A DNA stretch of 64,000 nt, taken from positions 147,963,559-148,027,558 of the forward strand of contig CP136066.1 of NCBI GenBank assembly GCA_032622095.1, given 5' to 3'. The translations under genes were made by a program, and so were the position numbers. This stretch comes from Siphonodentalium dalli (Eukaryota; Mollusca; Scaphopoda; Gadilida; Siphonodentaliidae). This document shows, piece after piece, positions 19,062 to 31,509 of this stretch (position 1 is its first letter; every line of letters begins with the position of its first letter). Below the pieces are notes generated by a model. It was not told where the DNA came from. It saw only the letters and a list, made by a program, of their open reading frames with translations, and searched no databases.

Positions 19062-22000
19062 CTGTCAAATAAATATCACGTCGGTCAATATCATTATGGG
19101 GAAATGTGTGGTCATAATTGCATTGTAATATTCAGACATTTATATATTGCATTATTGCATGCAAATTTTTGCTGGTGGATCGCGCACATAATTGATATGT
19201 AATTCGAACCACCACCACCACCACCACACCATACCACTGGCCACAGTACCATGAGCCCTGATGTTACACAGATTGGTGAATATGAGCATCACCCGTTATA
19301 ATCTACCTGGACTATATATAAAGTTTGTTGGTGAATATGAGCCCTGGTGTTACACAGATTTGGTGAATATGAGCCTCACTCGTTATAACCTACCTACATG
19401 GACTATATATAAACCCAGTTGGTGAATACGAGCCCTGATGTCAATGCCAAGCTTGCTCGAGAATTCGTATACCATCACTTGGAAGATCAATCTAGATGTA
19501 AACTATCAATTTTCCGGGAATGGAACCAGTTCCGACTGCTTGGTGCAATTAACGTATTGATTGAGTCCCAGACATTCTGGATGTATGATACATTATATGA
19601 TTCGTAACATTTATACTTACCATTATTATTGGTCATGCTGTCACGAACAATCACTGCATCAAATACGTCTTCGACCGTATTACCTAAAATAAAGGAGCAT
19701 TATTTTAAGAAGACATCATGTATAATATAGCGTACACTCATTCCGTTAATTTTCAGAGTTATCACACCAAACCTCTCAGTGTTTTCTGACATTTTAAATT
19801 CTCCAACCAATATATATAGTGTGTGTTTTTCAGACCAACTACGAACATATTTTAAAATGGCAATGCTCCGCCGGTTGTGTTATTTTCCCTAAACCTTACA
19901 GTGTGTGTGTCGGCGTGAACTTTTACAACGGTAAGAACACATAGTTACCAATCTAAGGATTTGTTATCAATGGGATAATGCATGCACGTGAGCGCGTCAG
20001 TTATAAATTTGTCGTAGATAGATAGATAATTTTTTAATGGCTAAAAGATGCAAAATTTGCAGACATATGAGCATAAGCATATATACAAAAGAGTAACACC
20101 GAGTGTGACATTCATATAGTATAAATATAAAAAGTATAGATATATAAATATAACAAGAATGCAGCTTGACAGTTCTGTAGAGGGACAAGATAGTGAATAA
20201 ACCTAGCTTAGTAATGACTACTAAATAGATACTCGTACCTGTATATATATACAACATGAAAAATCAACCCGTGCTATCCCACCCTCCTCCCTCAACAGGA
20301 CTGTCATGTTGCTTAAGAGATACTAGTAAGAGTAACAACAGCTCTTCGCCACCTGCATATACACACTGCTGCCATGTATGGCCGGCTTTAGACTGGCATG
20401 TCCATGACCGAAAGATGGAATCCCCAAATACAGACAGCAGTGACAATATATGCAGCTGGCCAAGTACTGTCATCGTACATAGAAAGATAGAGAGGAAAAT
20501 AGAGTAGTAGAAGAGAAATATACATATGAATACGCTCGTCTGACAAGTCGTGCCATCGATTGCCATCAAGGAGCGCACAGGAAAGCAAGCCAAAGCTTGC
20601 TTATTTCCACTGTGGTCATTAATGGTAACCGACCACATGACTGACCAGGCCACAGCACAAGTTCTCATAAGGTCGTACGGTATTATTAACAGCATGATTT
20701 ACACCATTAATAATATACAAAGTCAGATTCCTCAGTACTTAAAATTTTATCGAATAATTCCTGTTTTATTAGGTGATTCTATGTAGCCAAGTTGCAGTTA
20801 GGTTCAATATATTTTACATAATTATTCCACAATGTGATTCCTGTGTAGAAAAAGCTATTGTAACCAAATACCCTAACATGAGGCACAGATAATCTAAAGA
20901 TTCCAGACCGGAGATTATATTTACAATGAGTGTTCGAAAATTGGAACCCATCTCTTAGGTAGGTAGGATCTTTCCCATCTGTTATATTTTTCATGATAGT
21001 CAGCTTTCTTTGGGAAACTCTGGATTCAACAGGAAGCCATTTAATGGTTTTAAACTCTTCATAACCTATATGTGAAAATCTATCCAAGCTCAGAACAAAC
21101 CGGATTAATTTGTTTTGAAATATTTGTAGTTTATTTTTGGTAGTTGTACTCAAAGAGCTATACCAAATAGAGGATGCATAATCGAGGTGGCATTGAATTA
21201 ATGAGTTAGCAAGTAGTTTCTTTGTGAAAGGGGTTAGAAAGTCAGCCTTTTTATATAAAAATTTGAGACGAGCAGTTACTTTATTTAGTACCTGTTTGGC
21301 CATTTGTTCCCCAGTGAGACTTTCATCGAGACAGGCACCCAGATATTTCACCTCCTTGACGGATTGAATATTGATACCATTGCAGCAGATTGCAAGTTCG
21401 GGACATTTATTAATTTTGCGTTTGGAGCCAAAATAAGATGGATTCTGTTTTACCTAAATGAAGTGACAATTTGTTGTCGACTAGCCAGTGGCTTAGTGAT
21501 GTTAATTCAGTACTCAGCTGATCTGCTATCACTTTTGAATCATTTCCCGAGACTATCAAAGCTGAGTCATCTGCGTACAGTAGTAACTTGCAATTTACGG
21601 CTGCAACGGCATCATTCACGTATAATAAAAACAGAAGAGGTCCCAATATTGACCCTTGAGGGACACCACACGTGATATTCATAGCATGTGAGTGTGTTGC
21701 ACTTATGTCAGTAATTTGGGTCCTGTCTGGCAGATATGATGAGAACCATGTTAAGGTGTTATTATCGCTGCCTAGAGCACTTAATTTGTCCAAAAGGATA
21801 GTATGGTTCACAGTGTCAAATGCTTTCTGTGGGTCAATAAAGACCATTCAAGTAAGCGATCCTTTATCCATGTTCCTTCTAATAGAGTCGGTGAGAGAGA
21901 TAAGGGTAGATTCGGTTGAGAAGCCAGCTCTAAACCCCGATTGATGCTCATATAATAAATTATTCTGTGTTAGGTATTCTTCCATTTGTTTATAAACAAT

Positions 22001-25000
22001 TTTCTCCAGGATTTTGGAAGCCAGATTTAGGATGGAAACCGGTCTATAATTACCGGGTGAAGTTTTTTAATTTTTCTTATAAATGGGAACCACTCTTGCA
22101 ACTTTCAAATCGTTTGGAATGATCACGTAGTGTATTGTCAGATTTATAATGTGTGTCAAGGGGGAAGAAATCACTGAAGCGCCATCTCGAAGAAACCTTG
22201 CTGGTATCATATCCAATAAGTGCAATGGGAAGTTGGAGATATTTAAATTGGACAACCCACACGAATAGTCTCTAGCACGGTTCTCATTATTTCGAAAGTT
22301 ATACATGTACTAACCCCGCGTCAACGAGTTTCTTTGTATGGCACTCTGTCCTCTTCCATCGCTGAAATCATCCGCTAGTCTGAAGGACATTCTCTCGATG
22401 AACGCGTAATCTGCCTCAGCTCTCAGCATTGCGTTCATATGCAATTTGTCGACTGGAATTGGAAGAAAAAACATGACTGAATAATGATTCCTTACGAGAA
22501 AACAAATTAAATTTAATAGGAGATTATGAACGAGCTGCATAGATATGGTATATTGGATGGTCCGTCAATGATTAGACGTATTTTGTGTTTCATGCCAATA
22601 CAGGATGAGTCGCCAATCCATGCATGTTTACCCGAATGGCGAAGGCGATCCCCTGACATTTTCGTGATTTTCCGCAAATTCACTTATAATATATAGACGA
22701 AAGTCTATCTGTAGGGAACACACGAACATATATGTATGTATACCTGTATTAAACAGTTTTAGAGCAGTTGAGTTGGTTCTTGCAACGCGACCACAAGAGG
22801 TATCTTTGTTGGTGTGTCTCGCAATACTGCCACCACCACCGATATACTGGGCAATGTCTACTCAAATGCTCCCTGCTGATAATAGAGTTATCTTGGAATA
22901 TTCAGATTTGCCAATTACCACAAAATGACAACAGCCAAATGACAAACATTTTACACCTCGTACCTCGACAGATTATTTGCACGACGGTGGAAATCTGTCT
23001 TGAAACATTACTACGTCATCCCAGGTTTTATTCATACATGGTTATTCGTGTATTTTAAATGATGTCCTTAGCTATTGTCATATATATGATATCTTATTAA
23101 ATACACATTACACATACTTTGCGAACTAAGTAGCTCAGTTTGTTACTAGCCTGTTATATACAGGTATACATAAGTAATAAATGCCTACTGGTCACGATGT
23201 ATTCACTGGTTAGATGGACATTCATGAGAGTGTGGCGTTGACACAGACGCCACTAGGTGGAGGTCGTATGCATGCACGATGGTTCTTTTCATTCCATGAA
23301 TACACGCTGAGAACAGTCTGTATGTAAGTACTTACCCATCGTCTTAATCAAACAATTGATCAATGCCTTTAACACACGTTAAAACTTCTCACTGTCGCCA
23401 AAGTCAATTTAACTGTCAGACAACTTAGGTGGCATAGATATAATCTAATAAAATTGCACAGACCAAAACAGGAGCAAGACAGTTGTTAGTTTCTATCAAT
23501 TGCAAATTTATCCGGAAATTAATTAGATTGAGCAAATTTGTCGTTTCAGTTTGTTGTTTTATAATCCATTTGTATGGTGTACATTGAAGAGCGTTTAGTA
23601 TGCTTGTTTTTATCATTTTGTGACAAACCGGATACAACATCTTTAGTCTGAGAAATGGTGTGACCCATACTTCAGGGACGTGATCCGGACATTCATTGGT
23701 TAAAAGGGGGTGTGTATTTAGACCACCCATGCGCATTAACCAATCCGTTTTCCCAACTTTACTAATTTGAATTTGCACTCCCATCGATATGAAATTATAT
23801 TGTTTTACCTGTATGGTACTTAAAAGCTTCCAACTCATAATAAGTTCCAACCAAAACATCATCTAGTATTGGACATTTTCTGACCGATGACGAATCAATA
23901 TAATTTTTTGTATCGAGAATTGGAAAATAATCAATCCACGTTTCATGCACCGATAGTGGTTGGTTATTTATAATAACAGAAACATTCAACCATTGTTTCC
24001 TTCCGAAATGGCCGACTGCTGTTCATCCAGCCACGAATATACGATAGAGAGCTGGTTCTTTTATTTCCAATGTACGGGGTATATTCAGACTTAGTTCACT
24101 GCCAAAAGCTTATTGCGACACACCCGAGCGCAGAGGACGCGAGTATGTCAGGGGATCCTGGGCTATCATCCCTAGGGGACATTTTAAGAATAAGAAATAG
24201 GTTAAATTTGGTGCACATTGTGTGGTTTTGGCAGTCATATCGGAGGCGGACTAGAATCAAAATTTTACAGTATAAAATAATACTATTAGATACAACTATG
24301 AGGTAACCGTAATTGGCGACAAAAGTGTGCAGGCACAGTCATGTTCTCTGCCAATCCCGACTACACGTCGCCTCTGGCCATATTTATCAGGTTATCCTGA
24401 CAATCACCGCCGACTATTTTCGTGAGTTTGTTCAACTCATTATTCTATTGTTTAGTACCAGCGATCTGTTCCACATGTGGAACAATCCCCACACAAGAGC
24501 TCCGACAGTTAAACAAAGTCCAATAATCTAATAAAATAAATACATGAGACAGAAGAAGGATGAGGTGGGTAAAATTAATTCTACCATCACAGCTATATAT
24601 AATTCGGTATAGGATAAAACAAATTTCTGTACTAATCAACAAACTTAATGAACATCATAACATTATTTGGTATTATTTGACCAGGCATTCTTGAATATTG
24701 ATGTTTATATGTGCAAGTTTATTAAACTCTGGACGGATTATTGTACGATATATCACAGAAAAGAAAACCAAATTACTCACATTCAGAGTGGGCTTCGTCT
24801 GCCTCCATCCTTGTCCCGGACACGTTCGGTCGGTAAACCCAATATGTGTTATTCCAATTGGTCCTTATGCTGCCAGAATATTTCCCCGCGGCTGCAGTTC
24901 GGGGTTTTATGCTTTCATTGGCAACTACTTCCTCATCATTCCCCGAAAGCACTATCCATCTCCACTGGAACAGTGTCCCAATAGCGAGCACAACTTGCGC

Positions 25001-25171
25001 AAACCAGCGCCCGGGTTGCTCTGGTTTCTGGTAGGCGCGAGCTGCTTTCGACGGGTCCCACGAACCCAGTTCCGGTATGCAACCGGTGACTGCCAGCTGA
25101 TCACAACCAGTGTTTGTTTTGAAATCTATTTCAAAAACATACGTTCCTTTACTATGTTTCCAATCCATCAT
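18337..25171 (-). CDS. Gene 2: CBM20-domain protein with long disordered tail (5 exons, intact)
   Basis: Proposed join: 24781-25171, 23809-24015, 22315-22452, 19621-19683 and 18337-19061 on the minus strand, 507 aa plus stop. All splice sites and phases match gene 1. In exon 5 it differs from gene 1 by seven nucleotide changes, all of which alter amino acids (R to P, S to C, E to K, T to K, L to F, L to Q). In exon 1 it has E to K and T to A, plus a silent change. No stop or frameshift was found. Together with gene 1 it is one of the two apparently functional members in the window. Confidence 0.75.
19621..19683 (-). CDS. Gene 2 exon 4
   Basis: 63 nt, phase 1-1, sequence identical to unit 1, with GTAAGTAT donor. 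Confidence 0.8.
20707..22306 (-). mobile_element. Retrotransposon C, unit 2
   Basis: Same element as in unit 1. Here the PQG box is complete (CGVPQGSILGPLLF) and LLYADDSALIV is intact, but the element has the stop before VFIDPQ and a frameshift near 22067 beside VVPIYKKN. Confidence 0.85.
22315..22452 (-). CDS. Gene 2 exon 3
   Basis: 138 nt, phase 1-1, with the same acceptor tract and GTTAGTAC donor as gene 1. Confidence 0.8.
23809..24015 (-). CDS. Gene 2 exon 2
   Basis: 207 nt with intact frame, NAGNAG acceptor and CAG before GTAAAACA. Confidence 0.72.
24781..25171 (-). CDS. Gene 2 exon 1: CBM20 domain
   Basis: All CBM20 signature residues seen in gene 1 are kept. Differences are E to K before TNTG and T to A before YQKP. 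The donor is GTGAGTAA. Confidence 0.85.
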
Positions 25172-26682
25172 AGATGTATAATTATAGTGAAATATAATAA
25201 AATGCTGAATATGCTGCAAAGGTTGTTGGAAAATGTAGAGAAAATTCGAAGCACGTCAGATTAACAAAGATTTGTTTCTGGTCTGAAGGCAAAGTCGCAT
25301 TGGGAGAGCCAAGATGTGTTGCGACGACAACTGATTGTGACGTCGGGGTCGCGTTGCGTAATTACCATGTAGTGCAGCGGCCTGCATATGGTGCCAAAAT
25401 TGTGCACGTTGTGACAAAAGCACTAAACTTGGCATATAATCTCGATGGTGTTTGAAAACGAGAAAGAAGAGAAGCTAAATTTTCAAGATGCCCGTGGTTG
25501 CCATGTTAACCGATTTTCAAAATGGCCATCGAAATCCCTTCTGTGTGTCGATATAGGAGGCCAAATGCTTGCTTTTCCAATCATATTTTAATGCAAAATT
25601 TAATTAGTTGATAACTTAGTGTAATTGGATGTTTAATCGGAGTATGCATGTGCTGTTCAAACAAGAATTGCTGAACATGGGGTCCAAAATTACTTAGAAT
25701 ATGGCCTCCATTTAACGTAAAATTTCTTACAATATGGCCTCCATTTAACCGCAAAATTACGATAATTTAATTATTTCAATTGCGTGTATTCTTCTAACCT
25801 TATCTTAAACAATTAGCACAGTGAAACTGACGATATGATATATAGAACAACTGACTTACATGTCAGGTACATTATAAAGATGAACATAATATTTGTCCCA
25901 GCGAGCATATCACCACAGTATATGTATGATCAGTCATTCGTTGGGCTCAATATGAGGCGGTGCTACTGTCGCATTTCTCTCGACGTTATCATATTAGACC
26001 AATAGCTTTGTGCCAAAATTTTGCAAAATCGTGACAGAATTTACTAAAGCATGATACTTTGCCGATATGCGGAGTGGGACAAGGGAATACATTTTGCGGG
26101 GGTTGGGCAGAAATAATGTACTTCACTGAAGGTGAAGGTCCCAACTCGAAATTGCATGTTTTTCTGTGACTTTTCTGATTCCGATATCGCAATAAACATT
26201 GAATTAATTACCCAGGAGAAATTCCATAATTGTAAACGACGCAAAGCAACATCGCTCATAAAGTCACTTAAATCGTGAACTTTTGAGTTAGGACCTTCAC
26301 CTACATTAAAGTAAATTATTAAGGAACAGATAATAACTAAGAGATATATTCCCCCCGTTATTTTTTCAACTTCACAAGGATCCCTGCCAAAACTTCAAAA
26401 AGATCCAAGGTTTTGTATACTGGTGGAATATGATCTCCACGGGCGTTAGCCATATCTGAGTTTCATGACATGATCTAAGCTCGACCAGTCGTCACGCTGT
26501 GGGAAAATTGAACCAGCACAAACGAAACTATATCAAACTTACCGACAATTACCAGAAACAAAAACTCTTATTTCCGCCCCAAAATCGACAAATTTGTTCG
26601 GAAATCTATACGGTGTAGGTACGGTATGTTTTGAAGTACATGTATAACTGTTATGAAATGGGTTCGCACGACCCATGTCCAT

Positions 26683-26686
26683 TTGA
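26683..26686. other. MITE-free site in unit 2 (TTGA)
   Basis: The sequence reads 'ccatttgaggagatttt'. Units 1, 3 and 4 carry a MITE here at TTAA, and unit 0 is empty with intact TTAA. Loss by excision or replacement by an empty copy would both fit. Confidence 0.7.
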
Positions 26687-27210
26687 GGAGATTTTGGCGT
26701 TCAAATTTCACAAGCTCGAAAAATATTGATGAAATCACTTGAACACTTATATCTTATCAACGATAATTACGCCCATATATTATTGGAGTTTACTGCGAAG
26801 CTGATCTGGCCATGTCAATGGGGCGATGAGGATATCTCGCAGAACAATACATTTCAGTTTTATTCAGAGTTATTTCGGTAAATATACAACAAACTGTTTC
26901 ATCTGGCAAATATTACGACAAATAAAAAAAGCGGAACGGCCGCGGTTTCTCATGTTGCGGTATGTAACTTTTATGACCGCGTTAATTGCTCTCGATATTT
27001 AGGTTTGAACAATGGCTGGGCCACTATGGAAGATTTTATTCCGGGAATACAATGCATAGTATAACAGCTAACATTGCTGATGAATTATGTCTCAGTTGGA
27101 ATGTAGACTAAATGTCCTATTTCGAAGTGTCAGGTGTGTATTTAATCCGATTAGTAGATTTTTGATCAGCATTTGTGGTGTGGTGAATGAGAAACTTGCA
27201 GTGAGAAGCA

Positions 27211-28298
27211 TATATGAAATATGATCCCTTTTTCCCGCCAGGAGGTGAAATTTATTACTTTTCCATATTGCTTTATGTTTGGGTTATTCCATAATGTACA
27301 TGCTGATATTTTACGATTGTTTCGATCTTTCTCTAGAAATTTTGTGAATGCCATCAGGACATCATGCCAAAAAGGATTGGTTAATTTTTGTGCCTGTTTT
27401 TCTATGTAAGAATAGTCATAAGTAAGGAACATAGGGTCATTGCGTAAAGGTATATCTGTTAAGGGGGTCCATTTGGCACTTTTAGTTACGAGGGGCCTCA
27501 CCCAAGTTATTTTCATGGATAGCATAAATTTGTTTACATCAACCATTTTTAATCCGCCATTCTTATAACCCTGACAAATAACTTTGCGTTTAACTCGATC
27601 ACGCTTCGAGTTCCAGAGAAAATTAAAGAGCGTTGTGTCAAGATTTTTCATAAAAAATATTACTGGGATTTGGTAGAGCTACAAACAGATGCGTTAATTT
27701 TGGGAGTATTAGCGATTTTATCACCGTTATTCGACCAATGGGTGTAAGTAACCGATGTTTCCATGTTGATATCAAACGTTTGACTTCTGCAAGTTTTTTT
27801 TATCATAATTGATATGCATTTTGTCAAGGTTGGTATCAAAGTGTATTCCAAAGAGATTGAAAGTACTATCACATTTTAGTCCAAGATCTGGGCATATAAT
27901 ATCCGTACGGTCCGTATAAGAGCCAATCCACGACGCCTGACACTTGCTATTGTTAATTTTCAGGCCTGAATAATCTGCAAATGAGTTTAAAATAGTATAT
28001 ACTTCCCTAAGGCTTTCATCACTACCGTCCAAGATGAGAGTCGTGTCGTCTGCATACTGTGTAATTTTGTATTCTAAATTGCCGAGGTTGATACCTTTAA
28101 TGCGGTCATTGGACTTTATCATAATAGCTAAGATTTCCGCGCATATCAAAAAAATATACGGCGAGACTGGGTCACCCTGTCGACAGCCACGATATAGTTT
28201 GAAACTCTGAGATATATGCCCATTTATTAAAATAGATGAGTTGATATTCGTATAAAATATAGAAATCCACCTCTTCATGGCATCTCCAAAATTAAATA
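27211..28298 (-). mobile_element. Retrotransposon B, unit 2/3 junction
   Basis: Same truncated Tx1/L1-like fragment. It carries indels near 27651-27660 and 27795 that split the frame into 27166-27651 and 27772-28584. The A-B fusion frame itself (27772-28584) is still open across the junction. Confidence 0.8.
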
Positions 28299-29245
28299 TC
28301 ATCTTGATAAGCTCATACAAAGTTGTAACAGCCTTATTTGAAGCAAATTTTTTCATCGCTTTGAATGACCCTCTTCTACCGAAAAGGACTCCGAGACAAC
28401 TGAATGTATCAACGTAATCTGAGGCAATACCTCGGTACTGTATCGTTGGATAATTCTTCGGTTTCCTTTTTGCGAAACATACTAGTTTTGTTTTTGAGAT
28501 GTTTACTTTCAGTTTCCATATGTCACAATAGTCGGATAATAAATCAAGTGAATTCTGTAAATCGTGTTGTGATTCTGACAACAAAACTGTGTCGTCGGCA
28601 TAAAGGATTATAAATTATTTCAAAACAATTCTGAGTTGCTCAAGACCTGAGATGCATTAGTAAGGCCCTTCACATTTGCGTCAGAGAGAAAACATTCGAG
28701 ATCGTTAACATAGTGAGAATAAAAACGGCGAGAGGTTAACCCCTTGTCTGACTTCGACATTAGACACAAAAGTTCAGGACACCTGGCCGTTCAAGACCAC
28801 TTTGGATTTAATCCCGCGGTATATATTAGTAATTATATTTAGCATCTTGCTATTAATTCCAGATATTCCCATTATACCATAGACCTTCCCTCCACAACGT
28901 ACGAAAATCGAATGCTTTTTCCAGGTCCACAAAAGCGCAATATAAATGGGTTTTTTTGGTAGTGTAATCGTGCTAAGTCAATCAAAGAATTGAGGAAAAA
29001 TGGATTGTCGGTTGTGGAATATCCTGTTCTGAGTTCACTCTGAAATTTTTAGATCAAATTTCCTGACTGAGAAATGAATTAAGCCTGAGATTAAGAACAT
29101 AGGTAAATAGCTTCCCAAAACAACTAAGAATAGTTATGCCACGATAATTCCCCAGATCACGTTTCTTATATTTCGGGATTATATTACCCACCAACAAACT
29201 ATCAGGCACACCACGCCACGAACTGAAAGGATGTGATCTCCATAT
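28299..29245 (-). mobile_element. Retrotransposon A, 5' part, unit 3
   Basis: Truncated at the junction like the unit 2 copy. The frames are shattered by several small indels, for example around 28900 and 29070. Confidence 0.7.
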
Positions 29246-29351
29246 TAACCTAGGGTGCAGACAAGGGGAGGTATATAAGGAAATAAAATGTTAAATGGGT
29301 TAAACATGTTCGCCACTGGATGGTTATTTATAATGAAAGTAAGAATATTTT

Positions 29352-29375
29352 AGTTTAGTTTAGTTTAGTTTCCAT
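29352..29375. repeat. TTTAG microsatellite, unit 3 only
   Basis: Four copies of 'tagtt'-type units replace 'tagttctgtgatttt' of the other units. Confidence 0.8.
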
Positions 29376-29713
29376 GCTATTCTTGGTATTAATGGTTTAA
29401 AACTTGAATGACGTTTCAGCTGTATCCACAATGAAGGCCTTGATGCACTTTAGCGTACCCTATATATGTGAGCTGTATGTCAGTGAATATCCAATCATAA
29501 TATGTTAACGGTCAACAAATTTATTAAGACAATCAACTTAAAACTACAAATTAAAGAAAGAAAAAATTACAGAAAATATGTTGGCTAAATGGAAATTTGA
29601 CACCCTTATCGTCTTTCACAAGCGATGCGTCCTAGTCCCGGCGTATCTATGATCTCGCAAAGCCCAACAATTGTAGGAGACAGGGCAATGTTAATATCTC
29701 TGTTTTTAATTAA

Positions 29714-30438
29714 TTAATTATTATCTGTATTGTGCCGCCTGGTACAAGAAAAGATGGTCGCAAATGCACGTCTCATACGTCTTAGGAATCCTTTCTTCGG
29801 CGCAGCAGCCAGATCATCTTGAACATTCACATGCTTGCAAGTTTCAATTGAACTGAGTTGTCTGACATTGCATATGTCGCTGCCGTTTTCACTGTTGGTG
29901 GATTCGACGTCTGTATTTATCGCTGCGTCTGCGTCATATTCTTGCCCGAACGAGCCAGAAACATTACCGGTTACTTCCGGACGATCAACGAGAATATCTG
30001 CTCTTTTACCAGAGCCGCCAACTGCGGATAGACTCGTACTCGCAGTATTTTCTTCCTGCTCGTCAGATGTTTCTTCAGAATTATTCCGATGTTCCGAGGT
30101 AGTCGTTGATGAGTTTTGTGACGATGCATTATGTTCGCAGAATCTATTGACGTCCTTGGTGCGGGTCACACCTATTGGAGCACCACTACCAGTGACGGTC
30201 TTTACGGTCGCGGTTGGTTTGTATTCTGTAGCAGTATCATCAGATACAGTGGTCGGTGAGGATCCAACAGCAGCTGGTGGTACATGTACTTTCGAAATGT
30301 CACATACTATATCGGTGGACACGTCGCGGGCTACACATGTGACATAAAGATCTTCATCGAGTGTATATGCGCTCGTGATTGAGTTAGGTCCCGTTGTTGC
30401 GTGCAAATGTCCATCTGCCTTGTGTCCATCTTGGATTG
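29714..30438 (-). CDS. Gene 3 exon 5
   Basis: Open to the stop at 29714. Differences from gene 1 include TLDEDLYV for KLDADLDV and VKTVTGSG for AKTVADGG, which it largely shares with unit 5. Confidence 0.75.
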
Positions 30439-31000
30439 CTGTCAAATAAATATCACGTCGGTCAATATCATTATGGGGAAATGTGTGGTCATAATTGCAT
30501 TGTAATATTCAGACATTTATATATTGCATTATTGCATGCAAATTTTTGCTGGTGGATCGCGCACATAATTGATATGTAATTCGAACCACCGCCACCACCA
30601 CCACCACACCATACCACTGACCACAGTACCATGAGCCCTGATGTTACACAGATTGGTGAATATGAGCATCACCCGTTATAATCTACCTGGACTATATATA
30701 AAGTTTGTTGGTGAATATGAGCCCTGGTGTTACACAGATTTGGTGAATATGAGCCTCACTCGTTATAATCTACCTACATGGACTATATATAAACCCAGTT
30801 GGTGAATACGAGCCCTGATGTCAATGCCAAGCTTGCTAGAGAATTCGTATACCATCACTTGGAAGATCAATCTAGATGTAAACTATCAATTTTCCGGGAA
30901 TGGAACCAGTTCCGACTGCTTGGTGCAATTAACGTATTGATTGAGTCCCAGACATTCTGGATGTATGATACATTATATGATTCGTAACATTTATAATTAC

Positions 31001-31063
31001 CGTTATTATTGGTCATGCTGTCACGAACAATCACTGCATCAAATACGTCTTCGACCGTATTAC
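31001..31063 (-). CDS. Gene 3 exon 4, weakened donor
   Basis: 63 nt with frame kept. The intron begins GTAATT instead of GTAAGT, losing the +5 G. Confidence 0.7.
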
Positions 31064-31509
31064 CTAAAATAAATGAGCATTATTTTGAGAAGACATCATG
31101 TATAATATAGCGTACACCCATTCCGTTAATTTTCAGAGTTAACACACCAAACCTCTCAGTGTTTTCTGACATTTTAAATTCTCCAACCAATATATATAGT
31201 GTGTGTTTTTCAGACCAACTACGAACATATTTTAAAATGGCAATGCTCCGCCGGTTGTGTTATTTTCCCTAAACCTTACAGTGTGTGTGTCAGCGTGAAC
31301 TTTTACAACGGTAAGAACACATAGTTACCAATCTAAGGATTTGTTATCAATGGGATAATGCATGCACGTGAGCGCGCCAGTTATAAATTTGTTGTAGATA
31401 GATAGATAATTTTTTAATGGCTAAAAGATGCAAAATTTGCAGACATATGAGCATAAGCATATATACAAAAGAGTAACACAGAGTGTGACATTCATATAGT
31501 ATAAATATA

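Larger units (their letters stand above)
16933..28298. repeat. Tandem array unit 2
   Basis: It has the same order as unit 1 and is its closest relative. It shares the stop before VFIDPQ and the W-to-stop change in element C. It lacks the MITE in the right arm. Intron contents (19684-20706, 22453-23808 and 24016-24780) and the right arm (25172-27210) match unit 1 and contain no further gene. Confidence 0.92.

Noticed and set aside
24698-25264. 188-codon plus-strand ORF over the CBM20 exon
   Set aside because: Antisense shadow; the CBM20 signature is on the minus strand.
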